A DNA stretch of 9,967 nucleotides from Dehalococcoidia bacterium (GTDB lineage: Bacteria; Chloroflexota; Dehalococcoidia; Dehalococcoidales; DAOWJH01), in contig DAOWJH010000091.1 of assembly GCA_030640495.1 (NCBI GenBank), forward strand, positions 1 through 9,967. The letters run 5' to 3'. Position numbers and translations under genes: made by a program. Shown here in pieces: positions 1 to 5,851 of the stretch. Below the pieces are notes generated by a model. That model was not told the origin of the DNA. It was given only the letters and a program-made list of their open reading frames with translations, and searched no databases. Position 1 is the first letter of the stretch. Each line of letters opens with the position of its first letter.

Positions 1-65
1 ACACCCATCTTACTACCGAGCATATTCGGCGCACCTACGAGAAATCCCACCCCAGGGCTAAATAA
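1..65 (+). CDS. C-terminal end of XerC/XerD-type tyrosine recombinase (5' truncated)
   Basis: Only the last 21 codons are inside the window, read in the frame starting at base 3 and ending at TAA 63-65. The peptide THLTTEHIRRTYEKSHPRAK matches the usual XerC/XerD ending, in which the catalytic Tyr is followed by TH, a short helix and HPRA. Bases 1-2 (AC) are compatible with the last two bases of that Tyr codon, so the nucleophile would sit exactly at the window edge. Family members cut and rejoin DNA through a 3'-phosphotyrosine and mostly resolve chromosome dimers, although integrases share the same tail. The next gene starts 14 bases after the stop, so co-transcription is likely. The other two frames here give no recognisable peptide. 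Which Xer type this is cannot be told from 21 residues. Confidence 0.68.
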   Translation, partial: THLTTEHIRRTYEKSHPRAK

Positions 66-79
66 TATGGAGGCGTTAG

Positions 80-349
80 ATGCTTGGTAAATCACAGCAT
101 AGTAAAGTAAAGCACTCGTTGCAAAGTAAAAAAAGGAGAAGCCGGCGAACCCCTCCCACTGTAGTTACCCAGCAGCAACCCGTTCCCCAAGCTTATAAGC
201 CTGCTATCCCCCCGGTAACTGCGCCAGCCCCGATGCCTAAGCTAACAATCACGCAGCATCCCTACATATTTACTGAGTTGCGGAGAATCGGTATTCTAGC
301 CGGAATAATGCTGGTTATTCTGGTGGTGCTTGCCCTGGTTTCACCCTAG
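80..349 (+). CDS. Small basic, Pro-rich protein with C-terminal membrane anchor (hypothetical)
   Basis: 89 aa, not assigned to a named family. Residues 1-25 are strongly basic (Lys/Arg/Ser/His-rich), residues 26-53 are a Pro/Ala/Gln/Thr-rich linker, and residues 71-87 form one hydrophobic helix with no charged residue, just before the C-terminus. This layout predicts a tail-anchored protein with a basic, disordered cytoplasmic arm, possibly contacting nucleic acid or phospholipid headgroups; that role is inference. ATG 80 is preceded by GGAGG at 69-73 with good spacing, so both the start and the gene look real. It lies 14 bases after the recombinase stop and ends about 25 bases before the methyltransferase ATG, consistent with a short operon. 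Confidence 0.75.
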   Translation: MLGKSQHSKVKHSLQSKKRRSRRTPPTVVTQQQPVPQAYKPAIPPVTAPAPMPKLTITQHPYIFTELRRIGILAGIMLVILVVLALVSP

Positions 350-374
350 TTTGCCCCGGCAGTGAGTGCTTACT

Positions 375-1013
375 ATGGACTTTGAAGTAGCAAGAGCCAG
401 GTTAATTGAACACCTCAGTACTGAGATTAAAGATAAGCAGGTATTAGCCGCTATGTCTCGTATACCCCGGGAGCGATTTGTGCCACCAGAGGAGCAGCAC
501 TTAGCCTATGAAGATATTCCCCTTCCCATTGGTTTAGACCAGACAATTTCACAGCCGTTTATCGTTGCCCTTATGACTGAGGCGTTGGAGCTTACCGGTA
601 GTGAAAAGGTTCTGGAACTAGGGACGGGCAGTGGTTACCAGGTAGCTATTCTGGCTGAGCTGGCTCGGCTGGTGGTTACAGTAGAGCGCCTGCCCCCTCT
701 GGCTGAGGCAGCTAAGCGGGTATTGGATAACCTGGGCTATGCCAATATTGAGGTGCACCTGACTGAGAAAGCCTTGGGCTGGCAGGCTGGAGCACCCTAT
801 AACGCTATAATTGTTACTGCTGGTGCCCCCAGGGTGCCCGCCACCCTCCTGGCTCAACTGGCAGTTGACGGACGGCTGGTAATCCCTGTCGGCTCCCGCT
901 ATGTCCAGGAATTATTTAAAATCACTAAGCATAGAAAAAAGAATACAGTTCAGAATTTAGGCGGATGCCGTTTCGTCTCCCTTATCGGTGAGGATGCCTG
1001 GGAAGAAGAATAA
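375..1013 (+). CDS. pcm: Protein-L-isoaspartate O-methyltransferase
   Basis: About 212 aa, the normal length for bacterial PCMT. The enzyme transfers a methyl group from S-adenosylmethionine to isoaspartyl residues in aged proteins, starting their repair; it is cytosolic. Visible motifs (numbered from ATG 375) are the family-specific GLDQTISQPFIVALM at 53-67, the SAM-binding VLELGTGSGYQ at 79-88, AIIVTAGAP at 144-152 and DGRLVIPVG at 165-173. An upstream in-frame GTG at 366 would add three residues; neither start has a clear Shine-Dalgarno, so the ATG is preferred only on codon grounds. One oddity is that the usual GDG before LGW in the middle of the domain reads TEK (about residues 130-132). 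That could alter cofactor or substrate contacts, but the rest is intact. It probably shares a transcript with the small upstream gene. Confidence 0.93.
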   Translation: MDFEVARARLIEHLSTEIKDKQVLAAMSRIPRERFVPPEEQHLAYEDIPLPIGLDQTISQPFIVALMTEALELTGSEKVLELGTGSGYQVAILAELARLVVTVERLPPLAEAAKRVLDNLGYANIEVHLTEKALGWQAGAPYNAIIVTAGAPRVPATLLAQLAVDGRLVIPVGSRYVQELFKITKHRKKNTVQNLGGCRFVSLIGEDAWEEE

Positions 1014-1048
1014 AAGATTCTTGTTAAAGTAGCCAAAAGACAGCTGCC

Positions 1049-1110
1049 CGAGGTGCAGCCTCTCTTAAAATCTCTTCCCCTCTCCCTTATTAAGGCAAAG
1101 GGTCAGGAGC
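1049..1110 (-). repeat. Degraded copy of the 83-bp two-hairpin intergenic repeat
   Basis: The stretch GAGGTGCAGCCTCTC followed by TTAAAA, TCTTCCCCTCTCCCTT and a G-rich end near 1099-1109 lines up by eye with the better copies at 2763-2845 and 7756-7838. It keeps the order of the elements, but the second palindrome arm (AAGGAGAGGGGG) is lost. Its orientation matches the 7756-7838 copy and is opposite to the 2763-2845 copy. It fills the gap between pcm and the nitroreductase gene. The match is imperfect, so this could be a chance pyrimidine-rich stretch. Confidence 0.4.
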
Positions 1111-1138
1111 ATAGGTTACTAATAATAAAGGAGAAAAG

Positions 1139-1687
1139 ATGGAACTTCTGGAGGCAATTAGAACTAGACGGAGCATTCGGAGATATAAATCTACCCCGGT
1201 AGACGACAAAACTGTAGAGCTTGTTTTGGAAGCCGCTCGTTGGGCACCGTCTTGGAAAAATACCCAGTGCTGGAGATTCATTGCGGTGCGGGATAACAAT
1301 ATAAAGTCCCAGCTAGCCAATATAACTACCTTTAATAATCCAAGCACTGACGCTATAAGAAACGCACCGGTGGTAATTGTAGCCTGTGCTGAGTTGGGCA
1401 AGTCAGGCTATTCTGATGGACAGCAAGCCTCGGATAAGGGCGATTGGTATATGTTTGATGTCGCCTTGGCTATGCAAAATCTGGTATTAGCTGCCCATTC
1501 GCTGGGTTTAGGCACAGTATACAATGGCCTCTTTGATGCTAAAAAGGCAGCCACTATTCTTAATGTGCCAGCCGGTTTTTGTGTGGTTTCCCTGACCCCC
1601 CTGGGTTATCCCGACCAGGAACCTGCTCCCAGACCAAGAAAGGAACTCGCCCAGATTGCTTTCTACGATAAATTCGGCAGTAAATAG
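1139..1687 (+). CDS. Nitroreductase family FMN-dependent oxidoreductase
   Basis: 182 aa, typical for the small nitroreductase family. These enzymes bind FMN as a dimer and pass electrons from NAD(P)H to nitro compounds, quinones or other acceptors; the true substrate cannot be read here. Visible family features are RTRRSIRRY at 8-16 (FMN phosphate contact), WAPSWKNTQCWRF at 35-47, the helix ending in SLGLGTVYNGLF at 121-132, and TPLGYP at 153-158. ATG 1139 has AAAGGAG at 1128-1134, well spaced, so the start is firm. Its stop lies only 3 bases before the next gene, which suggests an operon with the SpoIIM-like gene. This is a broad family, so only the general class is certain. Confidence 0.9.
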   Translation: MELLEAIRTRRSIRRYKSTPVDDKTVELVLEAARWAPSWKNTQCWRFIAVRDNNIKSQLANITTFNNPSTDAIRNAPVVIVACAELGKSGYSDGQQASDKGDWYMFDVALAMQNLVLAAHSLGLGTVYNGLFDAKKAATILNVPAGFCVVSLTPLGYPDQEPAPRPRKELAQIAFYDKFGSK

Positions 1688-1690
1688 TAT

Positions 1691-2239
1691 ATGAGCTATA
1701 AAAAGTGGATTTTCATTGCTATTTTCTTATTCGGTATCGCTGTGGTAATCGGTGTGTTTACCCCGGCCAGCATCACCAGCCTTCTTTCTGAGGATATTGC
1801 TGCCCTTAAACAGCTTAGTAGTCTCTTAACCCCGTTTAAAATCTTCACTGCTATCTTCATCTTTGCCAAGAATACTTCAGTCCTGCTGCTGAGCTTTGCC
1901 CTCAGCCCGCTTCTTTTACTGGTGCCTATTCTGACGTTAACTATCAATGGCTGGCTTATAGCTTTCATATCAACCGCAGTAATTGAGGAGAAGTCCCTCG
2001 GCTTTGTCTTAGCTGGGTTACTTCCCCACGGCGTCTTTGAACTCCCGGCTCTAATCTTGGGTCAGGCAGCCGCCCTTAGCTTCGGCACAATGGTAATGCT
2101 AGCCCTGTTCAAAAAGAAAAAGAGAAATCTGTTACTGCCCAACCTTAAACAGAATTTAAAGTATCTTATACTCGCCCTGGCTTTACTCATACCAGCCGCT
2201 ATCATTGAAACCTATCTTACCCCATTGCTGTTAACCTAA
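1691..2239 (+). CDS. SpoIIM-family (stage II sporulation protein M-like, DUF95) membrane protein
   Basis: 182 aa with four to five hydrophobic segments, at about residues 5-24, 62-97, 103-116, 124-141 and 156-174. The signature is LPHGVFELPALILGQAAAL at 111-129 together with NTSVLL early in the second helix and IIETYLTP near the end, which is the conserved pattern of SpoIIM-like integral membrane proteins. In Bacillus, SpoIIM works with SpoIID and SpoIIP in peptidoglycan remodelling at engulfment. Homologues are widespread in bacteria and archaea that do not form spores, and their role is unknown. No sporulation gene is visible nearby. The ATG has no clear ribosome site and follows the nitroreductase stop by 3 bases, so translation is probably coupled. 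Confidence 0.85.
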   Translation: MSYKKWIFIAIFLFGIAVVIGVFTPASITSLLSEDIAALKQLSSLLTPFKIFTAIFIFAKNTSVLLLSFALSPLLLLVPILTLTINGWLIAFISTAVIEEKSLGFVLAGLLPHGVFELPALILGQAAALSFGTMVMLALFKKKKRNLLLPNLKQNLKYLILALALLIPAAIIETYLTPLLLT

Positions 2240-2263
2240 TATTGACAATAAGGAGGAAATTCT

Positions 2264-2749
2264 ATGTACACACTAGGTCTGGTAGCCCCCTTCTGGGTGA
2301 TTGTTTTGATATGGCTAGCCAAAGTTATACTGCTGGCTCTCATCTCCACCCTTCTCGCCTGGCTTGGAATTAGGGTGCTGGATGCCATTACCCCCCATAT
2401 TCATCAGCGCCAGCGAATAGGAGAAGACCCTGTTGCCACCGGATTGTTCATTGCCGGCTTCTTTATCCTGGTTGGCCTTGTCATCCACGGAGCTATTACC
2501 GCCCTGACTACGGTAGTGCCTCCCATACTGAGCTACATCTTTGATTTTAGAACCTGGGGCTTATTAGCTATAAGCTTCGTGATAAGTCTGCTTATTGGGA
2601 TAGCCTTATTCTACATTGTTGATAAATTAACGCCTAAAATACCGTTTGTCAGTATCAACCAGAGCCCGGTAGCCGTAGGCATCTATGTCTTTGGCTATCT
2701 CGTCTTCTTCGGTTTGATACTCCATGCAGCACTGACAGGACCACTATGA
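2264..2749 (+). CDS. Four-helix membrane protein with internal duplication, DUF350-like
   Basis: 161 aa with four predicted membrane helices, at about 9-34, 58-80, 97-119 and 137-158. Residues 39-79 and 119-158 are clearly alike. Each half has an Asp-x-(hydrophobic)-Thr-Pro turn (DAITPHI and DKLTPKI), a polar loop, then PVATGLFIAGFFILVGLVIH or PVAVGIYVFGYLVFFGLILH. This repeated two-helix design with a Pro/Ala-rich helix start resembles the DUF350 family of unknown function; I assign that with moderate confidence. ATG 2264 has AAGGAGGAA at 2250-2258, a strong site. It follows the SpoIIM-like gene by 24 bases and probably shares its transcript. A duplicated structure may form a symmetric bundle or small channel, but nothing in the sequence shows transport. 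Confidence 0.8.
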   Translation: MYTLGLVAPFWVIVLIWLAKVILLALISTLLAWLGIRVLDAITPHIHQRQRIGEDPVATGLFIAGFFILVGLVIHGAITALTTVVPPILSYIFDFRTWGLLAISFVISLLIGIALFYIVDKLTPKIPFVSINQSPVAVGIYVFGYLVFFGLILHAALTGPL

Positions 2750-2762
2750 AAGATTTTTATTT

Positions 2763-2845
2763 ACCTCACCCCCTTAATCCCCCTCTCCTTAAAAGGAGAG
2801 GGGGAACAGTAGTTGTTGAAGAGGCGAAGCCCCTTCAAACTTCCC
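2763..2845 (+). repeat. 83-bp two-hairpin intergenic repeat, copy A
   Basis: Begins ACCTCACCCCC and ends AAACTTCCC. It holds a perfect 12-base palindrome, CCCCCTCTCCTT at 2779-2790 with AAGGAGAGGGGG at 2793-2804. A second stem, TTGAAGAGGC / GCCCCTTCAA, lies around GAA at 2816-2838 with one mismatch. The reverse complement of 7756-7838 has the same length and matches the first 44 bases at all but two positions; the second half is more diverged but keeps the hairpin. There is no coding capacity, so it resembles a REP-type or MITE-derived intergenic element. Lying 13 bases after a stop codon, it could protect the 3' end of that transcript or help end it, though no U-run follows. Confidence 0.85.
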
Positions 2846-2882
2846 TTAATAAACGACCTGCATGGCAAAGGCTTGTATCCAG

Positions 2883-2891
2883 TGGTATAAT
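2883..2891 (+). promoter_or_regulatory. Extended -10 promoter for the 148-aa gene
   Basis: TGGTATAAT is a perfect TGnTATAAT extended -10 element. The -35 position (2863-2868, TGGCAA) is poor, as is usual for extended -10 promoters. Transcription would start near 2898, giving a leader of about 36 bases before ATG 2934. It lies outside repeat copy A. Confidence 0.6.
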
Positions 2892-2933
2892 TCTTTTCAC
2901 ATGAGAGACTCTTGGAAATAGGGGGGTAGTATT

Positions 2934-3380
2934 ATGAAAGCGATAGACTTATCCAGGGTAACGAAAAAATATGAACACGTGTGGCCTGATGGCTCTACAG
3001 AGACATATTATGGGGCTTTAGAATTCCCGTCTGATGAAGGTATTACAGTAGTAGCGGCTTTTACATCGAGATATGTATTCAATAGAGATAGGAGGAGGGT
3101 TGTTATCTTTTTTGATGATTACCCAGCCGTTGAGTTTAACGCCACAGATGATTACGCTACTACAGGCGAGCTCCTAAGCCTAATAAGAAGAAGGAGTGGT
3201 AGAGATTACTACTCCTCGGATGAACCTACACCGCCAGAGTATATGGGATTTAACACCATAGTATATAGCGAGCGTATTCAGCAACCTGGTGCATATCATT
3301 GTATTGCTGTAGTGGTAAACATAGTTGATATTAGGAGTATGTTACAACATGCCCTGATTCAATGGGGCTGGAGAAGTTAG
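2934..3380 (+). CDS. Hypothetical protein, 148 aa, unrecognised family
   Basis: I do not recognise this protein. It has no signal peptide and no membrane helix. It alternates short beta-like segments (ITVVAAFT at 37-44, RRVVIFFDDY at 55-64, YHCIAVVVNIVDI at 121-133) with acidic and aromatic loops rich in Tyr, Asp and Ser, and ends in QWGWRS. This suggests a small mixed alpha/beta soluble domain. It has its own extended -10 promoter and a G-rich but imperfect ribosome site (GGGGGG at 2921-2926) before the ATG. Its base composition is lower in GC than its neighbours in places (19 of 60 in 3061-3120, 27 of 60 in 3181-3240). The gene sits alone directly behind repeat copy A, so it may be a recent arrival or a lineage-specific orphan. 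Confidence 0.65.
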   Translation: MKAIDLSRVTKKYEHVWPDGSTETYYGALEFPSDEGITVVAAFTSRYVFNRDRRRVVIFFDDYPAVEFNATDDYATTGELLSLIRRRSGRDYYSSDEPTPPEYMGFNTIVYSERIQQPGAYHCIAVVVNIVDIRSMLQHALIQWGWRS

Positions 3381-3422
3381 CTTACAATATCATTTTCAGA
3401 AAACAGAAATAGTAAGCCTGAA

Positions 3423-3451
3423 TTGGCTCTTACGTTATCTTTTTGTATAGT
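3423..3451 (+). promoter_or_regulatory. Sigma-70-type promoter for the transglutaminase-like gene
   Basis: TTGGCT at 3423-3428 and TATAGT at 3446-3451 are separated by exactly 17 bases. Transcription would begin near 3458, about 53 bases before GTG 3511. Four of six and five of six bases match the consensus. Confidence 0.5.
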
Positions 3452-3510
3452 TACTCCCATCCCCCCTAAACGCCCTTTGTGAAGTAAACGATATCCTGTG
3501 AGGTAAGTCT

Positions 3511-4350
3511 GTGAAGAAGGTTTGGGTCTTACTAAGCATAATATTGGTACTGGTAGCCGGATTAGCCACCACTGGTTATGTGTCGGCAACCCCGTCAGCC
3601 GATTTCCATCAGATAAATGATGATGTGTTTGATAGCTGGGAAATATGCCGAACCAGGGCTTTTGGCGAAGACGGCTTTTATCAGTTATCTGAGACAACTT
3701 TTCGTCCCGTTATCGTCTTTGAGAGTCTGGGGGAAAATGCCGCTCTAGCCTACAGTTTGGGTCAGCAGATTGCCTCAAAATACACCGACCGACTTCAGCG
3801 GGCAGAAGCCATATTTCGCTTTGTCCAGGATAGGGTAAACTATACCCCTGATATAGACCAGTTTGACTACGAAGAGTTCGCCCTGAATGCCGATGAGCTG
3901 GCGACTGCTATTGACCAGAACGGGGTCGGTTATGGTGACTGTGAGGATAGTGCCGTATTGCTGGCGGTTATGTATAAGGGCGCCGGATACCGTTCGGCTA
4001 TAGTAATTGGCTCCAGTCACACCGCAGCCTTGGTCTACCTGCCCGACTATAAGAAGGCGACTGCTGTTTTTGAGCTGGAGGGTGAGTCGGGCTGGGTCTG
4101 GGCTGAGGCAACAGGTAAAAAAAACCCCCTGGGCTGGGTGTCTAATAAGTTTATCAATGTTGAGATGGCTGCCTACGAAATAGGCGAGGAGGCAATAACT
4201 TTGGTAAAACCGTCTGTCACCCCTTCAGTCGCTGTTGCCCAGGCTGGCGGGGGTACCTCCTCCCGGCCATTCTCATTCATCAGCGTAATTGGTTTTCTAT
4301 GGCTTATGTCCATGTTCCGAAGGAGAAAGAGAAGGAGGCGTGTTCGCTGA
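3511..4350 (+). CDS. Exported transglutaminase-like cysteine peptidase-fold protein with C-terminal membrane tail
   Basis: 279 aa. Residues 1-27 are a signal peptide or N-terminal anchor (Lys-Lys, a hydrophobic run, then a VSA-type end). The core is a transglutaminase-like fold: helix RAEAIFRFVQDRVNY at 97-111, then GYGDCEDSAVLLAVMYKGAGY at 140-160 holding the likely nucleophile Cys144, His170 in SSHTAA, and WVWAEATGKKNPLGW at 195-209, where Glu199 takes the place of the usual third acidic residue. Such proteins act outside the cytoplasm as peptidases, amidases or cross-linking enzymes; the substrate is unknown. The C-terminus has GGG at 246-248, a hydrophobic stretch at about 253-269 and an Arg/Lys cluster at 270-279, resembling a processed sorting tail. 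The GTG start has GAGGTAAG at 3499-3506 and is convincing. Confidence 0.85.
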   Translation: MKKVWVLLSIILVLVAGLATTGYVSATPSADFHQINDDVFDSWEICRTRAFGEDGFYQLSETTFRPVIVFESLGENAALAYSLGQQIASKYTDRLQRAEAIFRFVQDRVNYTPDIDQFDYEEFALNADELATAIDQNGVGYGDCEDSAVLLAVMYKGAGYRSAIVIGSSHTAALVYLPDYKKATAVFELEGESGWVWAEATGKKNPLGWVSNKFINVEMAAYEIGEEAITLVKPSVTPSVAVAQAGGGTSSRPFSFISVIGFLWLMSMFRRRKRRRRVR

Positions 4351-4478
4351 CACAGGTAACACTTCGTCATGTTGTTCAACTCAGTCATTTTCTAGAAGTA
4401 TGCTTCTCTAAGGGTAGATCTAACGAGTGTAATTGTGTGGCGAAGTCGCAGAGAAGTTACGCTTTTCTTATCATCAGG
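4351..4478. other. Intergenic stretch without a recognised gene
   Basis: This lies between the transglutaminase-like gene and the DAHP synthase promoter. I see small hairpins only: AGAAG/CTTCT at 4395-4408, and GAGAAG pairing with CTTTTC at about 4452-4468 with one G-U pair. Neither is followed by a proper U-run, so no terminator is called. An overlapping 63-codon ORF starting inside the upstream gene has no protein-like features. Confidence 0.5.
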
Positions 4479-4479
4479 C

Positions 4480-4508
4480 TTGACGTCTGAATGTCGTGTC
4501 TATATGAT
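4480..4508 (+). promoter_or_regulatory. Near-consensus sigma-70-type promoter for DAHP synthase
   Basis: TTGACG at 4480-4485 and TATGAT at 4503-4508 are spaced by 17 bases, each one base from consensus. Transcription would start near 4515 and leave a leader of about 80 bases. No aromatic-codon-rich leader peptide or attenuator hairpin is visible in that leader. Confidence 0.65.
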
Positions 4509-4595
4509 TACTAGAGGTAAGGATGGATAGGAATTGCTTTTTGGCGAATTGAAGTAAGAAATCAGCGGGTTGCGAAGGAGTTAATATAGAAGACT

Positions 4596-5612
4596 ATGAT
4601 AGTCGAGATGAGAAGAGGGGCAACTACAGATGAAGTAGATGGCGTAGTGCAGAGGGCTGAGTCACTGGGACTAAATGTCCAGCTAAACCTGGGCACTGAC
4701 AAAACGGTGGTAGCCATACTCGGAAGCAATACAGGACAATTGTCTACAGATACCTTTGCTGTGCTCCCTGGAGTAGAAAGCATAACCCGTATTATGAAAC
4801 CCTATAAGCTCGCCTCCCGAGAATTTAAGGCAGAGGACAGCCTGGTTTCCGTAAGTGGGATTGAAATTGGGAGTGATCGTATCGTAGTCATGGCAGGACC
4901 ATGTGCTGTGGAGAGTGAAGAGCAGCTTGCAAAGGCGGCCAAAGTGGTAAAAGAGGCCGGGGCCTGTATCTTGCGTGGTGGTGCCTTTAAACCACGTACT
5001 TCCCCTTTCAGCTTTCAGGGTATGAAGAAAGCCGGGTTAGAATTGTTAGGACGAATTAAGGAGCAGTTTGGTATACCTGTAATCACCGAAGTTGTAGACC
5101 CTCACGATGTCAGTCTTGTTTCTAAGTATGCTGACATACTCCAGATTGGTTCCCGAAATATGCAAAACTATCCCCTGCTAACTGATGTTGGTAGGAACAA
5201 GCGTCCTGTTGTCCTGAAGCGTGGATTCTCCTGTACTGTCACCGAGTGGCTTACAGCAGCTGACTATTTACTCTCGGAAGGGAATACTCAGGTTATTCTG
5301 TGTGAGAGGGGAATCAGAACGTTTGAGGACAGTGTCCGCTTTTCTCTAGACATCTCTTCTATTCCAGTGATTAAGAGATTCAGTCATTTGCCGATTATTG
5401 TTGACCCGAGCCACGCTGCAGGTCACTACTCACTCGTACCAGCGATAGCCAAGGCAGCTGTAGCAGCTGGAGCTGATGGGCTCCTCATTGAAGTTCACCC
5501 TAATCCGAAAGAAGCATTGATAGATGGCCTCCAATCCCTCACACCATCAGACTTCGCTAGGTTGATGGGAGAACTTAGAGCGATTGCTAAATCCGTGGGC
5601 AGATATATCTAG
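4596..5612 (+). CDS. aroF: 3-deoxy-7-phosphoheptulonate (DAHP) synthase, type I-beta
   Basis: 338 aa, the full length of the Thermotoga-type enzyme. It condenses phosphoenolpyruvate with erythrose 4-phosphate to DAHP, the first step of the shikimate pathway. Residues 1-70 form the ferredoxin-like N-terminal domain which, in characterised relatives, binds Tyr or Phe for feedback inhibition. The TIM-barrel core shows GPCAVES at 101-107, FKPRTSPFSFQG at 131-142, GSRNMQNYPLL at 185-195, KRGFSCTVTEW at 208-218, CERGIRTFE at 236-244 and DPSHAAGH at 270-277. Expected metal ligands are Cys103, His273, Glu299 and Asp310, all present. ATG 4596 is the first start after an in-frame stop at 4587-4589; the GAAGGAG at 4574-4580 is unusually far away (15 bases), so initiation may be modest. 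No other aromatic-pathway gene is in the window, and it has its own promoter. Confidence 0.95.
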   Translation: MIVEMRRGATTDEVDGVVQRAESLGLNVQLNLGTDKTVVAILGSNTGQLSTDTFAVLPGVESITRIMKPYKLASREFKAEDSLVSVSGIEIGSDRIVVMAGPCAVESEEQLAKAAKVVKEAGACILRGGAFKPRTSPFSFQGMKKAGLELLGRIKEQFGIPVITEVVDPHDVSLVSKYADILQIGSRNMQNYPLLTDVGRNKRPVVLKRGFSCTVTEWLTAADYLLSEGNTQVILCERGIRTFEDSVRFSLDISSIPVIKRFSHLPIIVDPSHAAGHYSLVPAIAKAAVAAGADGLLIEVHPNPKEALIDGLQSLTPSDFARLMGELRAIAKSVGRYI

Positions 5613-5851
5613 TTCCAACTGTGCACTATCACCATCATTCGCACAGCTAGCCATGAAACCTCAACCTCATTTTAATTGAACAATCAGCCAAAATGTGTGA
5701 TTAGACAGGGTGTGAAATTTAGCGCACCTTTTTATGGGAAAGTTGCCACTACAAAGGTAAATTTTCTGTTCGCTCACGCAGTATCTAACGCATCGTTCGT
5801 TGATTTACATGGGGGCAGGTCAAACCTAACCTGATAGCCCAGATGGGAAAG
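5613..5851. other. Convergent intergenic region, nothing recognised
   Basis: 239 bases lie between the two facing genes. CTGTGC / GCACAG after the DAHP synthase stop can pair across a long loop, and on the other strand CAGGT / ACCTG can pair downstream of the nuclease-like gene, but neither has a U-run. There is no repeat copy, tRNA or convincing ORF. A bidirectional terminator would be expected here but cannot be shown. Confidence 0.4.

Noticed and set aside
2763..2845. CRISPR array or insertion sequence at the GC-rich palindromic repeats
   Set aside because: The copies are singletons kilobases apart with no spacer pattern and no transposase gene nearby; they are dispersed intergenic palindromes.
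2863..2878. Sigma-54 promoter (TGGCAA ... TTGTAT)
   Set aside because: The GG to GC spacing is one base short and the second half has GT instead of GC. The extended -10 element just downstream explains the site better.
3380..3417. Terminator hairpin GCTTAC/GTAAGC after the 148-aa gene
   Set aside because: The loop is 26 bases, the stem has six pairs with little GC, and there is no U-run after it.
4299..4490. 63-codon ORF overlapping the end of the transglutaminase-like gene
   Set aside because: It has no ribosome site, overlaps in another frame, and its composition is not protein-like; nothing supports it.
4523..4552. Nine-codon leader peptide before aroF (MDRNCFLAN)
   Set aside because: It holds only one aromatic codon, its AGAGGT site is very close to the ATG and lies at the predicted transcript start, and no attenuator hairpin with a U-run follows.
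5618..5650. Terminator hairpin after aroF (CTGTGC/GCACAG)
   Set aside because: It has a short stem across a long loop with no U-run, so the support is too weak to call.
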